Shown here piece by piece: positions 50,837 to 59,747 of a DNA stretch of 64,000 nucleotides (its first letter is position 1; each line of letters begins with the position of its first letter). The notes beneath the pieces are model-generated. The model ran no database searches. It saw nothing but the letters and a program-made list of their open reading frames with translations, and was not told the DNA's origin. The DNA comes from CALANV01 sp036381615 (GTDB lineage Bacteria; Pseudomonadota; Alphaproteobacteria; CACIAM-22H2), in contig DASVCL010000049.1 of NCBI GenBank assembly GCA_036381615.1, forward strand, positions 1-64,000. Direction: 5' to 3'. The position numbers and the translations under genes were made by a program.

Positions 50837-51559
50837 ATGCAGGCCATGTCCGAGCGGTCGATCGTCATCCTGACCGGTGCCGGGATTTCCAAGGAATCCG
50901 GTCTCGACACGTTCCGCGATGCCGACGGCATCTGGTCCCGGGTCCGGATCGAGGACGTCGCCACGCCCGACGCCTTCGCCCGCGACCCGGCCCGTGTCCA
51001 TGCCTTCTACAACGCACGCCGGCGCGGGTTGCTGGCTGCGGGCGTCGCCCCCAATCCGGCGCATCTTGCGCTGGCTCGCCTCGAAGCCGAGTGGCCGGGT
51101 CCGGTGCTGCTGGTGACGCAGAACATCGACGACCTGCACGAACGCGCCGGCTCCCGCAATCTCCGTCACATCCACGGCGAGCTGCTCAAGTCGCGCTGCA
51201 GCGCCTGCGGCGACGTGCGCGCCTGCCGGGACGATCTGGACGTGACGCTTGTCTGCCCCGCTTGCGGCCGCGCGGGCGGGCTCCGGCCGCATGTGGTGTG
51301 GTTCGGCGAGATGCCGTTCCATCTGGATGAAGTCTATGCAGCGCTGGCGGACTGCGCCGTGTTCATCTCCATCGGCACGTCGGGCAACGTCTATCCCGCC
51401 GCCGGGTTCGTCGCCGAGGCGCGCGCGGCCGGCGCCCACACGGTCGAGCTCAACCTCGAGCCGTCCGAGGGCCGCAGCCTGTTCGCCGAGGCGATCTACG
51501 GACCCGCCGGCACGGTCGTTCCTGCTTATGTGTCGCGGCTCTTGAAGGAGAAATCGTGA
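50837..51559 (+). CDS. cobB: NAD-dependent protein deacylase (Sir2, CobB-like)
   Basis: The 240-residue sirtuin has ILTGAGISKESGLDTFRD, QNIDDLHERAGS, the catalytic histidine in HIHGELLKSRC, a four-cysteine zinc site (CSACGDVRAC... and CPAC), and GEMPFHLDEV. The Tyr-x-x-Arg pair in FYNARR marks class III sirtuins that prefer succinyl/malonyl-lysine. ATG at 50837 or 50846 is possible; neither has a strong ribosome site. It overlaps the next gene by 4 nt. Confidence 0.92.
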   Translation: MQAMSERSIVILTGAGISKESGLDTFRDADGIWSRVRIEDVATPDAFARDPARVHAFYNARRRGLLAAGVAPNPAHLALARLEAEWPGPVLLVTQNIDDLHERAGSRNLRHIHGELLKSRCSACGDVRACRDDLDVTLVCPACGRAGGLRPHVVWFGEMPFHLDEVYAALADCAVFISIGTSGNVYPAAGFVAEARAAGAHTVELNLEPSEGRSLFAEAIYGPAGTVVPAYVSRLLKEKS

Positions 51560-52176
51560 CCGTCGGTGCCGAAGCCGATCGTTCGCTCGACGAGGTGCTG
51601 CGGGCGGCGCAGGCCTGCCGGCTCTGCAAGGACGAGCTGCCGCTCGGGCCGCGGCCGGTGCTGCTGGTGCGGCCGACGTCGCGGCTTCTCATCGTCAGCC
51701 AGGCGCCGGGCACGCGCGTGCACGAAACAGGGTTGCCGTTCAATGATCGCAGCGGCGACCGGCTGCGCGACTGGCTCGGCATCGACCGCGAGACCTTTTA
51801 TGACAATCCGCGGCTCGGCATCATGCCGGTCGGCCTGTGCTATCCGGGCGTCGACAAGAACGGCGGCGACCGGCCGCCGATGAAGATCTGTGCGCCGACA
51901 TGGCATCCGCGCATCCGGCCACTGCTGCCGGCGGTGGAGTTCACGCTGCTCGTCGGCTCCTATGCCCAGGCGTATTACCTGCGCGGACGGCGCAAGCGAA
52001 CGATGACCGACACGATCGCCGCGTGGCGCGAATACCTGCCCGAGTTTCTGCCGCTGCCGCATCCGTCGTGGCGCAATACGGCGTGGCTCGATCGCAATCC
52101 ATGGTTCGCCCGCGACGTGCTGCCGTATCTGCGTCGGCAGGTATCTCGTCTTCTGGCTCTGGACGACGGACGATGA
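51556..52176 (+). CDS. Uracil-DNA glycosylase family protein
   Basis: The 206-residue protein begins with an AQACRLCKDELPLGPRPVL segment, then LIVSQAPGTRVHETGLPFNDRSGDRLRDWLG, KICAPTWHPRI and a C-terminal LPLPHPSWRNTAWL. This is the layout of the UDG superfamily members found beside sirtuins or methyltransferases in proteobacteria. Only one N-terminal CxxC is present, so a 4Fe-4S cluster is doubtful. It starts at a GTG overlapping the sirtuin stop and overlaps the methyltransferase by 4 nt. Confidence 0.85.
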   Translation: MTVGAEADRSLDEVLRAAQACRLCKDELPLGPRPVLLVRPTSRLLIVSQAPGTRVHETGLPFNDRSGDRLRDWLGIDRETFYDNPRLGIMPVGLCYPGVDKNGGDRPPMKICAPTWHPRIRPLLPAVEFTLLVGSYAQAYYLRGRRKRTMTDTIAAWREYLPEFLPLPHPSWRNTAWLDRNPWFARDVLPYLRRQVSRLLALDDGR

Positions 52177-52913
52177 CGGACGCGGTCTGGAGGCTGTTCA
52201 GCGGCTTGCCGCGCCAGGGGCCCGGCAGCGATGCCTGCACGCGCGCGGCGCTGCGCCGGCTTCCGCCCCTGCCGCAGCATCCGCGCATCCTCGACCTCGG
52301 CTGCGGCACCGGGCGTCAGACCCTCGTCCTGGCGGAATCGCTGCCCGGGGCGCGCATCGTGGCCGTGGACATTCATCGGCCCTATCTCGACGAGCTGGCG
52401 GCGAATGCCCGCGCACGCGGCGTCGCGGACCGGATCGAACCGCGCGAGGCCGACATGGCGGCGCTCGATCTGCCGCCCGACAGCTTCGATCTGATCTGGT
52501 CCGAGGGCGCGATCTACATCGTCGGTTTCGCGCGCGGGCTGGCCCTATGCCGGCCGTGGCTTCGCACCGGCGGCTTTGTCGCCGTGACCGAGTGCTCATG
52601 GCTCGTCGACGAGCGTCCCGATGCGGCCGTGCGCTTCTGGTCCGAGGCCTATCCCGACATGGCCGGCATCAAGGAGAACATGCAACGTGCGCGCGACGCC
52701 GGCTTCAAGGTGCTGGACACGTTCGTGCTGCCGGTGACGGCGTGGTGGGCGGAGTATTACGATCCGTTGCAGGCCCGGATCGCCGCCATCAAGGACGCGG
52801 CCGACGACGCCCTGCGCCGGAAGATCGCGGCCGTCGAGCGCGAGATCGACGTCTTCCGCCGCTACGGCGACTCGTTCGGCTACGTGTTCTACCTGATGCG
52901 GCGGGCGGGCTGA
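52173..52913 (+). CDS. Class I SAM-dependent methyltransferase
   Basis: The 246-residue protein has motif I ILDLGCGTGRQTLVLAE (about 39-55), motif II VAVDIH, EADMAALDLPPDSFDLIWSEG and a post-motif GGFVAVTECSW. The substrate is unknown. It overlaps the glycosylase-like gene by 4 nt, and a hydratase gene follows after 26 nt. Confidence 0.9.
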   Translation: MTDAVWRLFSGLPRQGPGSDACTRAALRRLPPLPQHPRILDLGCGTGRQTLVLAESLPGARIVAVDIHRPYLDELAANARARGVADRIEPREADMAALDLPPDSFDLIWSEGAIYIVGFARGLALCRPWLRTGGFVAVTECSWLVDERPDAAVRFWSEAYPDMAGIKENMQRARDAGFKVLDTFVLPVTAWWAEYYDPLQARIAAIKDAADDALRRKIAAVEREIDVFRRYGDSFGYVFYLMRRAG

Positions 52914-52939
52914 CGGCTGATACCAGCGGCGAGGGGACG

Positions 52940-53722
52940 ATGGGCGAGGCAGGTCGGATCGAGGAAGCGGCACGGTTCATGTGGCAGGCGCACCAGCGGC
53001 GCGAGCCGTATCGCAATCTGCCGCCGGAGATCCGACCGCAAACGCTCGCTGACGCCTATGCCGCGCAGGAGGTCTTCCACGACCTTGCACGGCCGACGCA
53101 TGGGCCCGTTGCCGGGCTCAAGATCGCGACGACGACGAAGGTGATGCAGGATCTGATGGGAATCGACCATCCGTGCGGCGGCGTCATCTTCGCGAACACC
53201 GTGCACCCCACGCCCGCCCGGCTCGCCTGCGCGGATTTCGTCAACCTCCGCCTCGAATGCGAGATCGCGTTCCGCTTGGGCGCCGACCTGCCGCCGCGCA
53301 AGGATCCGTACACGGCGGAAAACGTCCGGGACGCCGTCGCCGCGCTGATGCCGGCCTTCGAACTGATCGAGGACCGCAACGCCGTCTACCGCGAGACCGA
53401 CGCCTACAGCATGATCGTCGACAACTGCTGGAATGCGGGCGTCGTCCTCGGCGCGCCGGTCGGGATGCGGCCGGACATCGATCCCGGTCGGCTCCACGGA
53501 CGCCTCGAGATCAACGGCCGGCCGGTGAGCGAGGGCGATGCCGATGATCCCCTGGGCGCGCTCGCCTGGCTCGCCAATCTCGTCGCGGCGCGCGGCCGGC
53601 CGATCCGCCGCGACATGGTCGTGATCACCGGCAGCCTCGTCGCCACCGTGTCGGTCGCGCCGGGCGACACCGCCGTCTTCACGGTCGACGGGTTGGGTTC
53701 GGTACGGCTGGAACTGCGCTGA
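52940..53722 (+). CDS. 2-keto-4-pentenoate hydratase (MhpD/FAH superfamily)
   Basis: The 260-residue protein has GPVAGLKIATTTKVMQDLMG, RLECEIAFRLGADLP with the metal-binding glutamates, and IEDRNAVYRETDAYSMIVDNC, typical of hydratases of meta-cleavage pathways. It could hydrate 2-oxopent-4-enoate or act on other keto acids. The gene is 27 kb from the gentisate cluster and in a housekeeping context, so a link is not shown. GGGGACG precedes the ATG. Confidence 0.88.
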   Translation: MGEAGRIEEAARFMWQAHQRREPYRNLPPEIRPQTLADAYAAQEVFHDLARPTHGPVAGLKIATTTKVMQDLMGIDHPCGGVIFANTVHPTPARLACADFVNLRLECEIAFRLGADLPPRKDPYTAENVRDAVAALMPAFELIEDRNAVYRETDAYSMIVDNCWNAGVVLGAPVGMRPDIDPGRLHGRLEINGRPVSEGDADDPLGALAWLANLVAARGRPIRRDMVVITGSLVATVSVAPGDTAVFTVDGLGSVRLELR

Positions 53723-53773
53723 ACGTCCCGGCCGCGTGGCCCGATGGTGCCGCGCGTGATCTTGCGTCCGCCC

Positions 53774-54178
53774 TCAATCGAAGCTCTGGGCTTCGATCGC
53801 CGACATATCCGCGTCGGAGAATCCGAAGTGGTGGCCGATCTCGTGGATCAGGACGTGACGGACGATGTGGGCCAAGTCCTCGCCGCTTTCGCACCAGTAG
53901 TCGAGCAGCGGCCGGCGGTAGAGGAACACCATGTCGGGCATGGCGTTCGGGTCGGTGACGCTCTTGTGAATCAGATCGACGCCGCGATAGAGGCCGAGCA
54001 GGTCGAACGGGCTTTCGAGGTTCATCTCCTGCTCCGTTTCCTCGTCGGGGAACTCTTCGACGCGGATCACCACGTTGCGGACGTGCCGGCGCAGCTCGTC
54101 GGGAATCGTCTTGAGCGCGTCGTAGGCAAGCCGTTCGATGTCGGCAAGCGTGGGCGGGCGGATCTCCGGCAAACTCAT
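53774..54178 (-). CDS. Metallopeptidase family protein (MPN/zincin type, DUF1025)
   Basis: The 134-residue protein has the zinc-binding HEIGHHFG motif near residues 112-119, followed by DADM, and the family's MVFLYRRPLLDYWCES segment. This is the short acidic zincin family common in alphaproteobacteria and actinobacteria. No signal peptide is present. The substrate is unknown. Confidence 0.9.
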   Translation of the reverse strand: MSLPEIRPPTLADIERLAYDALKTIPDELRRHVRNVVIRVEEFPDEETEQEMNLESPFDLLGLYRGVDLIHKSVTDPNAMPDMVFLYRRPLLDYWCESGEDLAHIVRHVLIHEIGHHFGFSDADMSAIEAQSFD

Positions 54179-54269
54179 GCGGGAAAGGCTAGCGCGACTT
54201 GATGGGCGGCGAAAGCCGGTCCACGCTCATATCGGATCTGCATGTCATGCGCAGCTTGGGAGGATGGGG

Positions 54270-54557
54270 ATGTCGGAGAAACTGGCCGGCGAGGCGCGGG
54301 GCAAGGCGTTGGCGGAACTGCAGGGCTGGACCGTCGCATCGGACCGCGACGCGATCCAGAAGGAATTCCGCTTCAAGGATTTCAACGCGGCGTTCGCGTT
54401 CATGACGCGCGTCGCGCTGATGGCCGAAAAGATGGACCACCATCCCGAATGGTCCAACGTCTACAACCGCGTCCACATCACGTTGTCGACGCACGATGCC
54501 GGCGGACTGACCGAACGCGACATCCGGCTCGCCAAGTTCATCGACCTCGTGGCCTAG
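54270..54557 (+). CDS. phhB: 4a-hydroxytetrahydrobiopterin dehydratase
   Basis: The 95-residue pterin-4a-carbinolamine dehydratase has FKDFNAAFAFMTRVALMAEKMDHHPEW and the NRVHITLSTHDAGGLTERDI ending; the histidines of DHHP and VHI form the active site. I chose ATG 54270 because GGGAGG lies 7 nt before it; ATG 54264 is too close. It recycles the pterin cofactor used by aromatic amino-acid hydroxylases. It overlaps the convergent gene at 54554 by 4 nt. Confidence 0.95.
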   Translation: MSEKLAGEARGKALAELQGWTVASDRDAIQKEFRFKDFNAAFAFMTRVALMAEKMDHHPEWSNVYNRVHITLSTHDAGGLTERDIRLAKFIDLVA

Positions 54558-55156
54558 TCCGCCGCACCGCCGCCCCCGGCGGCATGGCCGCCGTCATGCG
54601 TGTCGGGCGCTGCGATCCACCAGGGCGCGCGCAGCCATGTCGTCACCGCTTGCCGGGCGCCGGCGATCACGCGGGGATCAGCGTCGCGCAACTCATGATC
54701 GCGGACGAGTGTTTCGACGAGGCGGTCGGGATCGTCGATCTCGCCGTTTTGCGAGAGCGCCAGCCAGAATGCGCCCTCGCCGCGCTGCGAGGGATCCTGC
54801 GCGCGCCGGATGAGCAGCCGGCCCAGCTCGGCGGCCGCCTGTCTTCCGCTCGGCAGCATCACCGCCTCGATCTCGAGCGGTTCCTTGGATACGCCGTAAT
54901 GGATCGCCGCCCGATAAAAACGGTCCGCAAGGCCGAAGAGCCGGCCCGCCTCGACGGCGTCGCCGGCCGCCTCGCGTGACCGGGCGGCCTCCCGATAGGC
55001 GGTTCCTTGCTGCAGGAACGAATACGCCACGGCCTCGAGGAGGTCGGCCGGCTCGGCATAATGGCAGCTTTGACGGATCGGGACATCACGCGCCGACGCC
55101 CAGCCGCCGACCAGGACAAGGGCGGCCGCAAGGACCATTCGCTTCGGCACGTGCAT
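54554..55156 (-). CDS. Secreted hypothetical protein, helical-repeat-like
   Basis: The 200-residue protein has a signal peptide (about residues 1-22, MVLAAALVLVGGWASA). It continues with helical segments (AYREAARSREAAGDAVEAGRLFG; AAELGRLLIRRAQD; FWLALSQNGEIDDP) that resemble TPR or Sel1-like repeats without a clear consensus. The end is Gly/Ala-rich. I do not recognise the family. It converges with the pterin dehydratase gene. Confidence 0.7.
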   Translation of the reverse strand: MHVPKRMVLAAALVLVGGWASARDVPIRQSCHYAEPADLLEAVAYSFLQQGTAYREAARSREAAGDAVEAGRLFGLADRFYRAAIHYGVSKEPLEIEAVMLPSGRQAAAELGRLLIRRAQDPSQRGEGAFWLALSQNGEIDDPDRLVETLVRDHELRDADPRVIAGARQAVTTWLRAPWWIAAPDTHDGGHAAGGGGAAD

Positions 55157-55523
55157 GAGGTGCCTCCCGTTCGACGGCGGCGGACGCCGATGTCCGACGT
55201 GACGTATCGTGGCTGTGGCAAGAAGCGGCGGCGTCGCGGATGTGCCTTGTGGTCTTCGCGCCGCTCCATCCCACTCTAGGCCCGGCGCGACGCCGCCTCA
55301 AAGCCGATCCCGGGCGATGCCCGAAAGATCAGGGCTCTTCCGGCAAGGACCGCGACGACGCTCGCATCCAGATGCCCCACGGGCCTGCCGTCGCGCTTGG
55401 GGCGGGCGGCCCGTTTTCCCGCCGGAATCAAGGGGCGGGACGCCGGAGATCATTTCCGGTGTCCCGTTGTCCCGCGGACTTGGTTCAGGAGGGCGCTTGA
55501 CGGCTGTCCCGTGCGGGACGGCT
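55157..55523. other. Non-coding region with two hairpins
   Basis: No supported gene. A 12-bp stem with one G-T pair (55436-55447 with 55455-55466) and a compact GTCCCG-TG-CGGGAC palindrome (55506-55519) lie near the end of the SDR gene. The latter could end the leftward SDR transcript. GTCCCG recurs several times, but without regular spacing. Confidence 0.45.
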
Positions 55524-56285
55524 TCAGCGCGGTCCCATGCGGATGGCGCCGTCGAGGCGGATGACCTCGCCGTTGAGCATGGGATTGTCGATGATGTGCA
55601 TGACCAGTTTCGCGTATTCCTCCGGCGTGCCGAAGCGGGTCGGGAACGGCACCTGGGCGGCGAGGCTGTCCTGCACCTGCTGCGGCATGCCGAGCAGCAT
55701 CGGCGTGCCGAACAGGCCCGGCGCGATCGCCATGACGCGGATGCCGCTGCGCGCGAACTCGCGCGCCGCGGGCAGCGTCAGCGCCGCGACGCCGCCCTTG
55801 GAGGCGGCGTAGGCGGCCTGGCCGATCTGTCCCTCGAACGCGGCGACCGACGCGGTGGAGACGATCACGCCGCGCTCGCCGTCGGCGAGCGGCTCCAGCT
55901 TGCCCGCATCGGCGGCGACCAGCCGCATCATGTTGAATGTGCCGATCAGGTTGACGTTGATGACGCGGACGAAATCGGCGAGCGCCATCGGCCCGTCCTT
56001 GCCAACGATGCGCGCGGCCGGCGCGATGCCGGCGCAGTTGACGAGGATGCGCGCGGCGCCGTGCCGCTCGCGCGCCTCGGCGACGGCACGCTCGGCGTCC
56101 TCCGCGCTCGTCACGTCGCACTTGACGGCGAGGCCGCCGATCTCCTTCGCGACCTTCTCCGCGCCCTCGATGTTGACGTCCATGACCGTCACCTTCGCGC
56201 CCGCGGCCGCGAGCGCGCGCGCCGTCCCGGCGCCCAGGCCCGACCCGCCGCCCGTGACGATCGCCGCATGTCCTTTCACCTGCAT
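55524..56285 (-). CDS. SDR family oxidoreductase (3-hydroxyacyl-CoA dehydrogenase type 2-like)
   Basis: The 253-residue SDR has TGGGSGLG at 11-18, NCAGIAPA near 83-90, STASVAAFEGQIGQAAYAASKGG with Ser/Tyr/Lys, and APGLFGTPMLLG. This pattern fits human HSD17B10-type (type II) 3-hydroxyacyl-CoA dehydrogenases, which use NAD. The start is the ATG at 56285 with GAAAGGACATG-type coding directly downstream. It is divergent from the DUF3429 gene. Confidence 0.9.
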   Translation of the reverse strand: MQVKGHAAIVTGGGSGLGAGTARALAAAGAKVTVMDVNIEGAEKVAKEIGGLAVKCDVTSAEDAERAVAEARERHGAARILVNCAGIAPAARIVGKDGPMALADFVRVINVNLIGTFNMMRLVAADAGKLEPLADGERGVIVSTASVAAFEGQIGQAAYAASKGGVAALTLPAAREFARSGIRVMAIAPGLFGTPMLLGMPQQVQDSLAAQVPFPTRFGTPEEYAKLVMHIIDNPMLNGEVIRLDGAIRMGPR

Positions 56286-56357
56286 GGCTTGTGCCCCCTG
56301 ATCCGGCGTTCTAGAAGCGGTTGGTTGTAACCGCTGCCCTGTCCAGGTGTCGAGGCC

Positions 56358-56798
56358 ATGCCGATCCGCATACCGCGTCCCGCGCTTGTCCTCGCGCTCG
56401 CCGGGCTCGTCCCGTTCGTCGTGCTCGCGGCCGCGATCTGGCTCGTGCCGTCCGATGTCGCGCCGGTGATGCTCGCCTTCCAGCTTGCCTGGACCGCAGT
56501 GAACATCGCGTTTCTCGGCGCGGTCCATTGGGGCGTGGCGCTCGCGCGTCCCGACGCGCTCGGCTGGCCGCGGCTCGCCTGGAGCGTGCTGCCGGCCGTC
56601 CTCGGCTTCCTCGCCCAGTTCATGACGACGGCGCCCGCGCTGCTGACGCTCATCCTGTGCGTGTGGCTGTCGTTCGTCGTCGATGCGCGGGCCGCCGCCG
56701 CCGGACTCCTGCCCGGCTGGTACGTTCAGCTGCGGCGGCTGACCGCGCCCGTCGTCGTGCTGTCGCTGGGTGCGACGCTGCTCGCCGTGCTGATCTGA
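56358..56798 (+). CDS. DUF3429 family membrane protein
   Basis: The 146-residue protein has four to five predicted helices. It carries the DUF3429 features LAFQLAWTAVNIAFLGAVHWGVAL and LPGWYVQLRRLTAPVVVLS. Function unknown. Its last 73 nt overlap the 3' end of the convergent EamA gene at 56726. Confidence 0.85.
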   Translation: MPIRIPRPALVLALAGLVPFVVLAAAIWLVPSDVAPVMLAFQLAWTAVNIAFLGAVHWGVALARPDALGWPRLAWSVLPAVLGFLAQFMTTAPALLTLILCVWLSFVVDARAAAAGLLPGWYVQLRRLTAPVVVLSLGATLLAVLI

Positions 56799-57718
56799 AC
56801 CGGCGCGCCGGGCATCGCGGTGCCGGCGGTAACCGGGCGCCGCAGCTTCGCCTCGCGCCGCGTGATGTAGAGCGTGCTGGCGACGATCACGAGCGCGCCG
56901 GCGATGGTCCAGCGGTCCGGCAGGTTCCCGAACAGCACGAAGCCGTAGAACGTCGCGAACACGAGCCGCGCATAATCGACGGGATCGACCGCCGTCGCCT
57001 CGGCGAGGCGGTAGCTGCGGATCGTGAAATACTGGCCCAGCGAGCCGAGCCCGCCGATCAGCATCAACCCGCCGAGCTCGAGCGGCGTCGGCGTGCGCCA
57101 CACGTAGAGGGCGGGTCCGAGCGACAGCAGCGAACTGATCAGGGTGAAGTAGAAGATGATGGTTTCCGGCCGTTCGGTTGTGGCGAGCCGCTTCACCTGC
57201 ACGCCCACGGCGGCGACGAACAGCGCGCTGGTCGCCGCGGCCACGGTCGCCACGTCGATCGTCGCCACACCCGGCCGCACCATGATGACGACGCCGGCGA
57301 AGCCGACGATCGTCGCCGTCCAGCGCCGCCAGCGGACGATCTCGTGGAGGAAGATGACCGCGAGCACGATCGTGAACAGCGGCCGCGTGAAACTCAGCGC
57401 CGTGGCGTCGGCGAGCGGCAGGTGCGTGACGGCGTAGAAGCCGAGCGCCATCGCCGTGTAGCCGGTGAGGCCGCGGGCGAGATGTCCGCCCCAGCGACCC
57501 GTGCGCAGGATGCCCACGCCCGCGCGCAGCACGAACGGCACGACGGCGAGGCCGCCGAAGACGCAGCGGAAGAACGCGATCTCCAGCGCGTGCATGTGCT
57601 GCCCGAGCAGCTTGATGCAGGCGTCCATGGTCGAGAACGACAGCGCGGCCAGCAGCATCCACAAGGCGCCGCGGACGTTCGACGGCAGCGCGCGCAGTCG
57701 CGCCTGGACCCGGCTCAT
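56726..57718 (-). CDS. EamA (DMT superfamily) transporter 1
   Basis: The 330-residue protein has ten predicted helices in two EamA repeats: ALWMLLAALSFSTMDACIKLLG opens the first, and the second begins around SALFVAAVGVQVKRLA. LPLADATALSFTRPLF is the typical first-repeat end. Such proteins export or import metabolites such as amino acids. It shares 4 nt with the next paralogue; its C-terminal 40 residues are polar and overlap the DUF3429 gene on the other strand. Confidence 0.9.
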   Translation of the reverse strand: MSRVQARLRALPSNVRGALWMLLAALSFSTMDACIKLLGQHMHALEIAFFRCVFGGLAVVPFVLRAGVGILRTGRWGGHLARGLTGYTAMALGFYAVTHLPLADATALSFTRPLFTIVLAVIFLHEIVRWRRWTATIVGFAGVVIMVRPGVATIDVATVAAATSALFVAAVGVQVKRLATTERPETIIFYFTLISSLLSLGPALYVWRTPTPLELGGLMLIGGLGSLGQYFTIRSYRLAEATAVDPVDYARLVFATFYGFVLFGNLPDRWTIAGALVIVASTLYITRREAKLRRPVTAGTAMPGAPVQISTASSVAPSDSTTTGAVSRRS

Positions 57719-58671
57719 CCGCCCGCTCCCCCGCCGGGTGTCGCCTTGCCCAGCCGGTACTCGCGATGGGCGATGTAGATGGTGCTGCCGATCAGGATCG
57801 TCGCGCCGGCGAGCGTCGACAGGTCCGGCACCTCGCCGAAGAGGAACAGGCCGTAGGCGACGGCGAACAGCATGCGCGTCGAGTCGAACGGCGTGACCGC
57901 GCTGGCCTCGCCGATGCGGTAGGCGCGTAGCGCCAATGCCTGGCCGGTCGTCGCGCAGATGCCGACGAGCACCATGAGCGCAAGCTCCACGGGCGTCGGC
58001 GTGATCCAGACGAGGTACGCGGGAACGGCCGAGACCAGCGTCGTGATGGTGGTGAAATAGAACAGGACCGTGACGTTGCGCTCGGTCGTCGACAGTTTCT
58101 TGACCATGATGCCGACGTCGGCGACCAGGAAGGCGCCGAGCAGCGCCACCATGGCCGCCCAGTCGAACGCGGTCGTGCCCGGCCGCACGATGATGAGCAC
58201 GCCGACGAATCCAACCGCGGTCGCGGCCCAGCGCCGCCAGCCGACGACCTCGCCGAGGAACAGCACGGCGAGGAAGATCACGAAAAGCGGCCGCGTGAAC
58301 GAGATGGCGATCGCGTCCGCCAGCGGCAGGTGCGTCACCGCATAGAAGCCGCAGAACATGCCGGAGATGCCGACGAGGGCGCGGGCGACGTGCAGGATCG
58401 GCCGCCCGGTGCGCAGCACCTCGCCGATGCGCCCGCGAAGCATCGGGCCCATCACGAACGGCAGGACGGCAACGAACCCGAAGAGACAGCGGAAGAACTG
58501 CACCTGAAAGACGTCGAGCCGCGCGCCGACCGCCTTCACCATCGCGCCCTGCAGCGCGAAGAAGGCGCTGGCCAGCACCATCCACAGCGCGCCGCGCACA
58601 TTGTCGGGAAGATCGCGCAGGCGTGCCGCCAACCTCGTGTGCGGGCGCGGGCCCACGCAGACGTCAGTCAT
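57715..58671 (-). CDS. EamA (DMT superfamily) transporter 2
   Basis: The 318-residue ten-helix protein is clearly a paralogue of its neighbours: LPDNVRGALWMVLASAFFAL and VTHLPLADAIAISFTRPLF match the downstream copy closely. It overlaps both neighbours (8 nt and 4 nt). The substrate is unknown. Confidence 0.92.
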   Translation of the reverse strand: MTDVCVGPRPHTRLAARLRDLPDNVRGALWMVLASAFFALQGAMVKAVGARLDVFQVQFFRCLFGFVAVLPFVMGPMLRGRIGEVLRTGRPILHVARALVGISGMFCGFYAVTHLPLADAIAISFTRPLFVIFLAVLFLGEVVGWRRWAATAVGFVGVLIIVRPGTTAFDWAAMVALLGAFLVADVGIMVKKLSTTERNVTVLFYFTTITTLVSAVPAYLVWITPTPVELALMVLVGICATTGQALALRAYRIGEASAVTPFDSTRMLFAVAYGLFLFGEVPDLSTLAGATILIGSTIYIAHREYRLGKATPGGGAGG

Positions 58672-59605
58672 TGGCGGCGTGCGCGGCGCTCGGGGCAGGG
58701 GGCTTCGCCGCCGTACGGCGCGCGATCGCGGCCTCGCGCCGGGCGATATAGACAGTGGCGCCGACGATGACGGCGGCGCCGATCCAGGTCCAGACGTCGG
58801 GCGCCTCGCCGAAGGCGAGCCAGGCGATCAGCGCGACGATCGGCAGTTTTGCGTAATCGAAGGCAAGCAGCGCCGAGGCGTCGCTGATCGCGAAGGCGCG
58901 GGTGAATGCCTGGTGGCCGGCCGTGCCGCACAGGCCGAGCAGCGCAATCCAGATCCAGGTATGCAGCGGCGGATTCGTCCACACGAACAGGGCGGGAACG
59001 AGCGAGAACGGGATGATATAGAGCGTCATGTAGGTCACGACGGCATTCGGATCCTCGACGCGGCTCAGTTGCCTGACCAGGACGATGTTGAGCCCCTGGA
59101 TCGCGGCCGACAGCAGGACGAGCATCTCCGGCAGGCCGACCGAACCGAACCCGGGCCTCAGCACGATCATCGCGCCGATGAAGCCGACGATGGTGGCGCT
59201 CCAGCGGCGCGCGCGGACCGTCTCGCCCAGGATGAGGACGGCGGCCACCGTCGCGAACAGCGGCGCCGTGAAGGCGAGCGCCGTGGCCTCGGCCAGCGGC
59301 ATCATCGTCAGCGCGGTGAACCAGGCGAACATCGACAGCAGGCCGATCAGCGACCGCCCGAGATAGAGCCGCGTGTTGTCGGTGCGCAGTCCCCTTAATC
59401 CGGTGCGGACCAGCCACGGCACCATGAAGGCGAATCCGGCAAGATTGCGGAAAAAGACGATCTCCAGCGCATGGAGGTCTTCCGAGAGCTTCCGGATGAG
59501 CGCGCTCATGGCCGCGAAGAAGGCTGCGGCCACGATCATCCACAGCGCGGCGCGCGTCGGGCTCGATCTGGCGGCGAATGCGGCGGAAAGGCGTTTGAGC
59601 GGCAT
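58664..59605 (-). CDS. EamA (DMT superfamily) transporter 3
   Basis: The 313-residue ten-helix protein is the first of three tandem EamA genes, with ALWMIVAAAFFAAMSALIRK and MMPLAEATALAFTAPLF as the equivalent motifs. It is the most divergent of the three. It is transcribed first, opposite to acetoacetyl-CoA synthetase, with 142 nt between the starts. Confidence 0.92.
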   Translation of the reverse strand: MPLKRLSAAFAARSSPTRAALWMIVAAAFFAAMSALIRKLSEDLHALEIVFFRNLAGFAFMVPWLVRTGLRGLRTDNTRLYLGRSLIGLLSMFAWFTALTMMPLAEATALAFTAPLFATVAAVLILGETVRARRWSATIVGFIGAMIVLRPGFGSVGLPEMLVLLSAAIQGLNIVLVRQLSRVEDPNAVVTYMTLYIIPFSLVPALFVWTNPPLHTWIWIALLGLCGTAGHQAFTRAFAISDASALLAFDYAKLPIVALIAWLAFGEAPDVWTWIGAAVIVGATVYIARREAAIARRTAAKPPAPSAAHAAND

Positions 59606-59747
59606 GCGGATGGAGCTGGCGCCTCAACCTACGCTAGGTGGCGGCAGCCGCGCCAGCGCAGCGCGGACAAAGCTCCTCTGCATCCGCCGCGCACCCTTCC
59701 GCGCCGCCGCGCTTTCGGGTTAAAAGGCCCCTAATTCGACAGGAGAC

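Noticed and set aside
55320..55520. GTCCCG repeats as iterons or a small CRISPR-like array
   Set aside because: The copies are short, irregularly spaced and explained by two hairpins.
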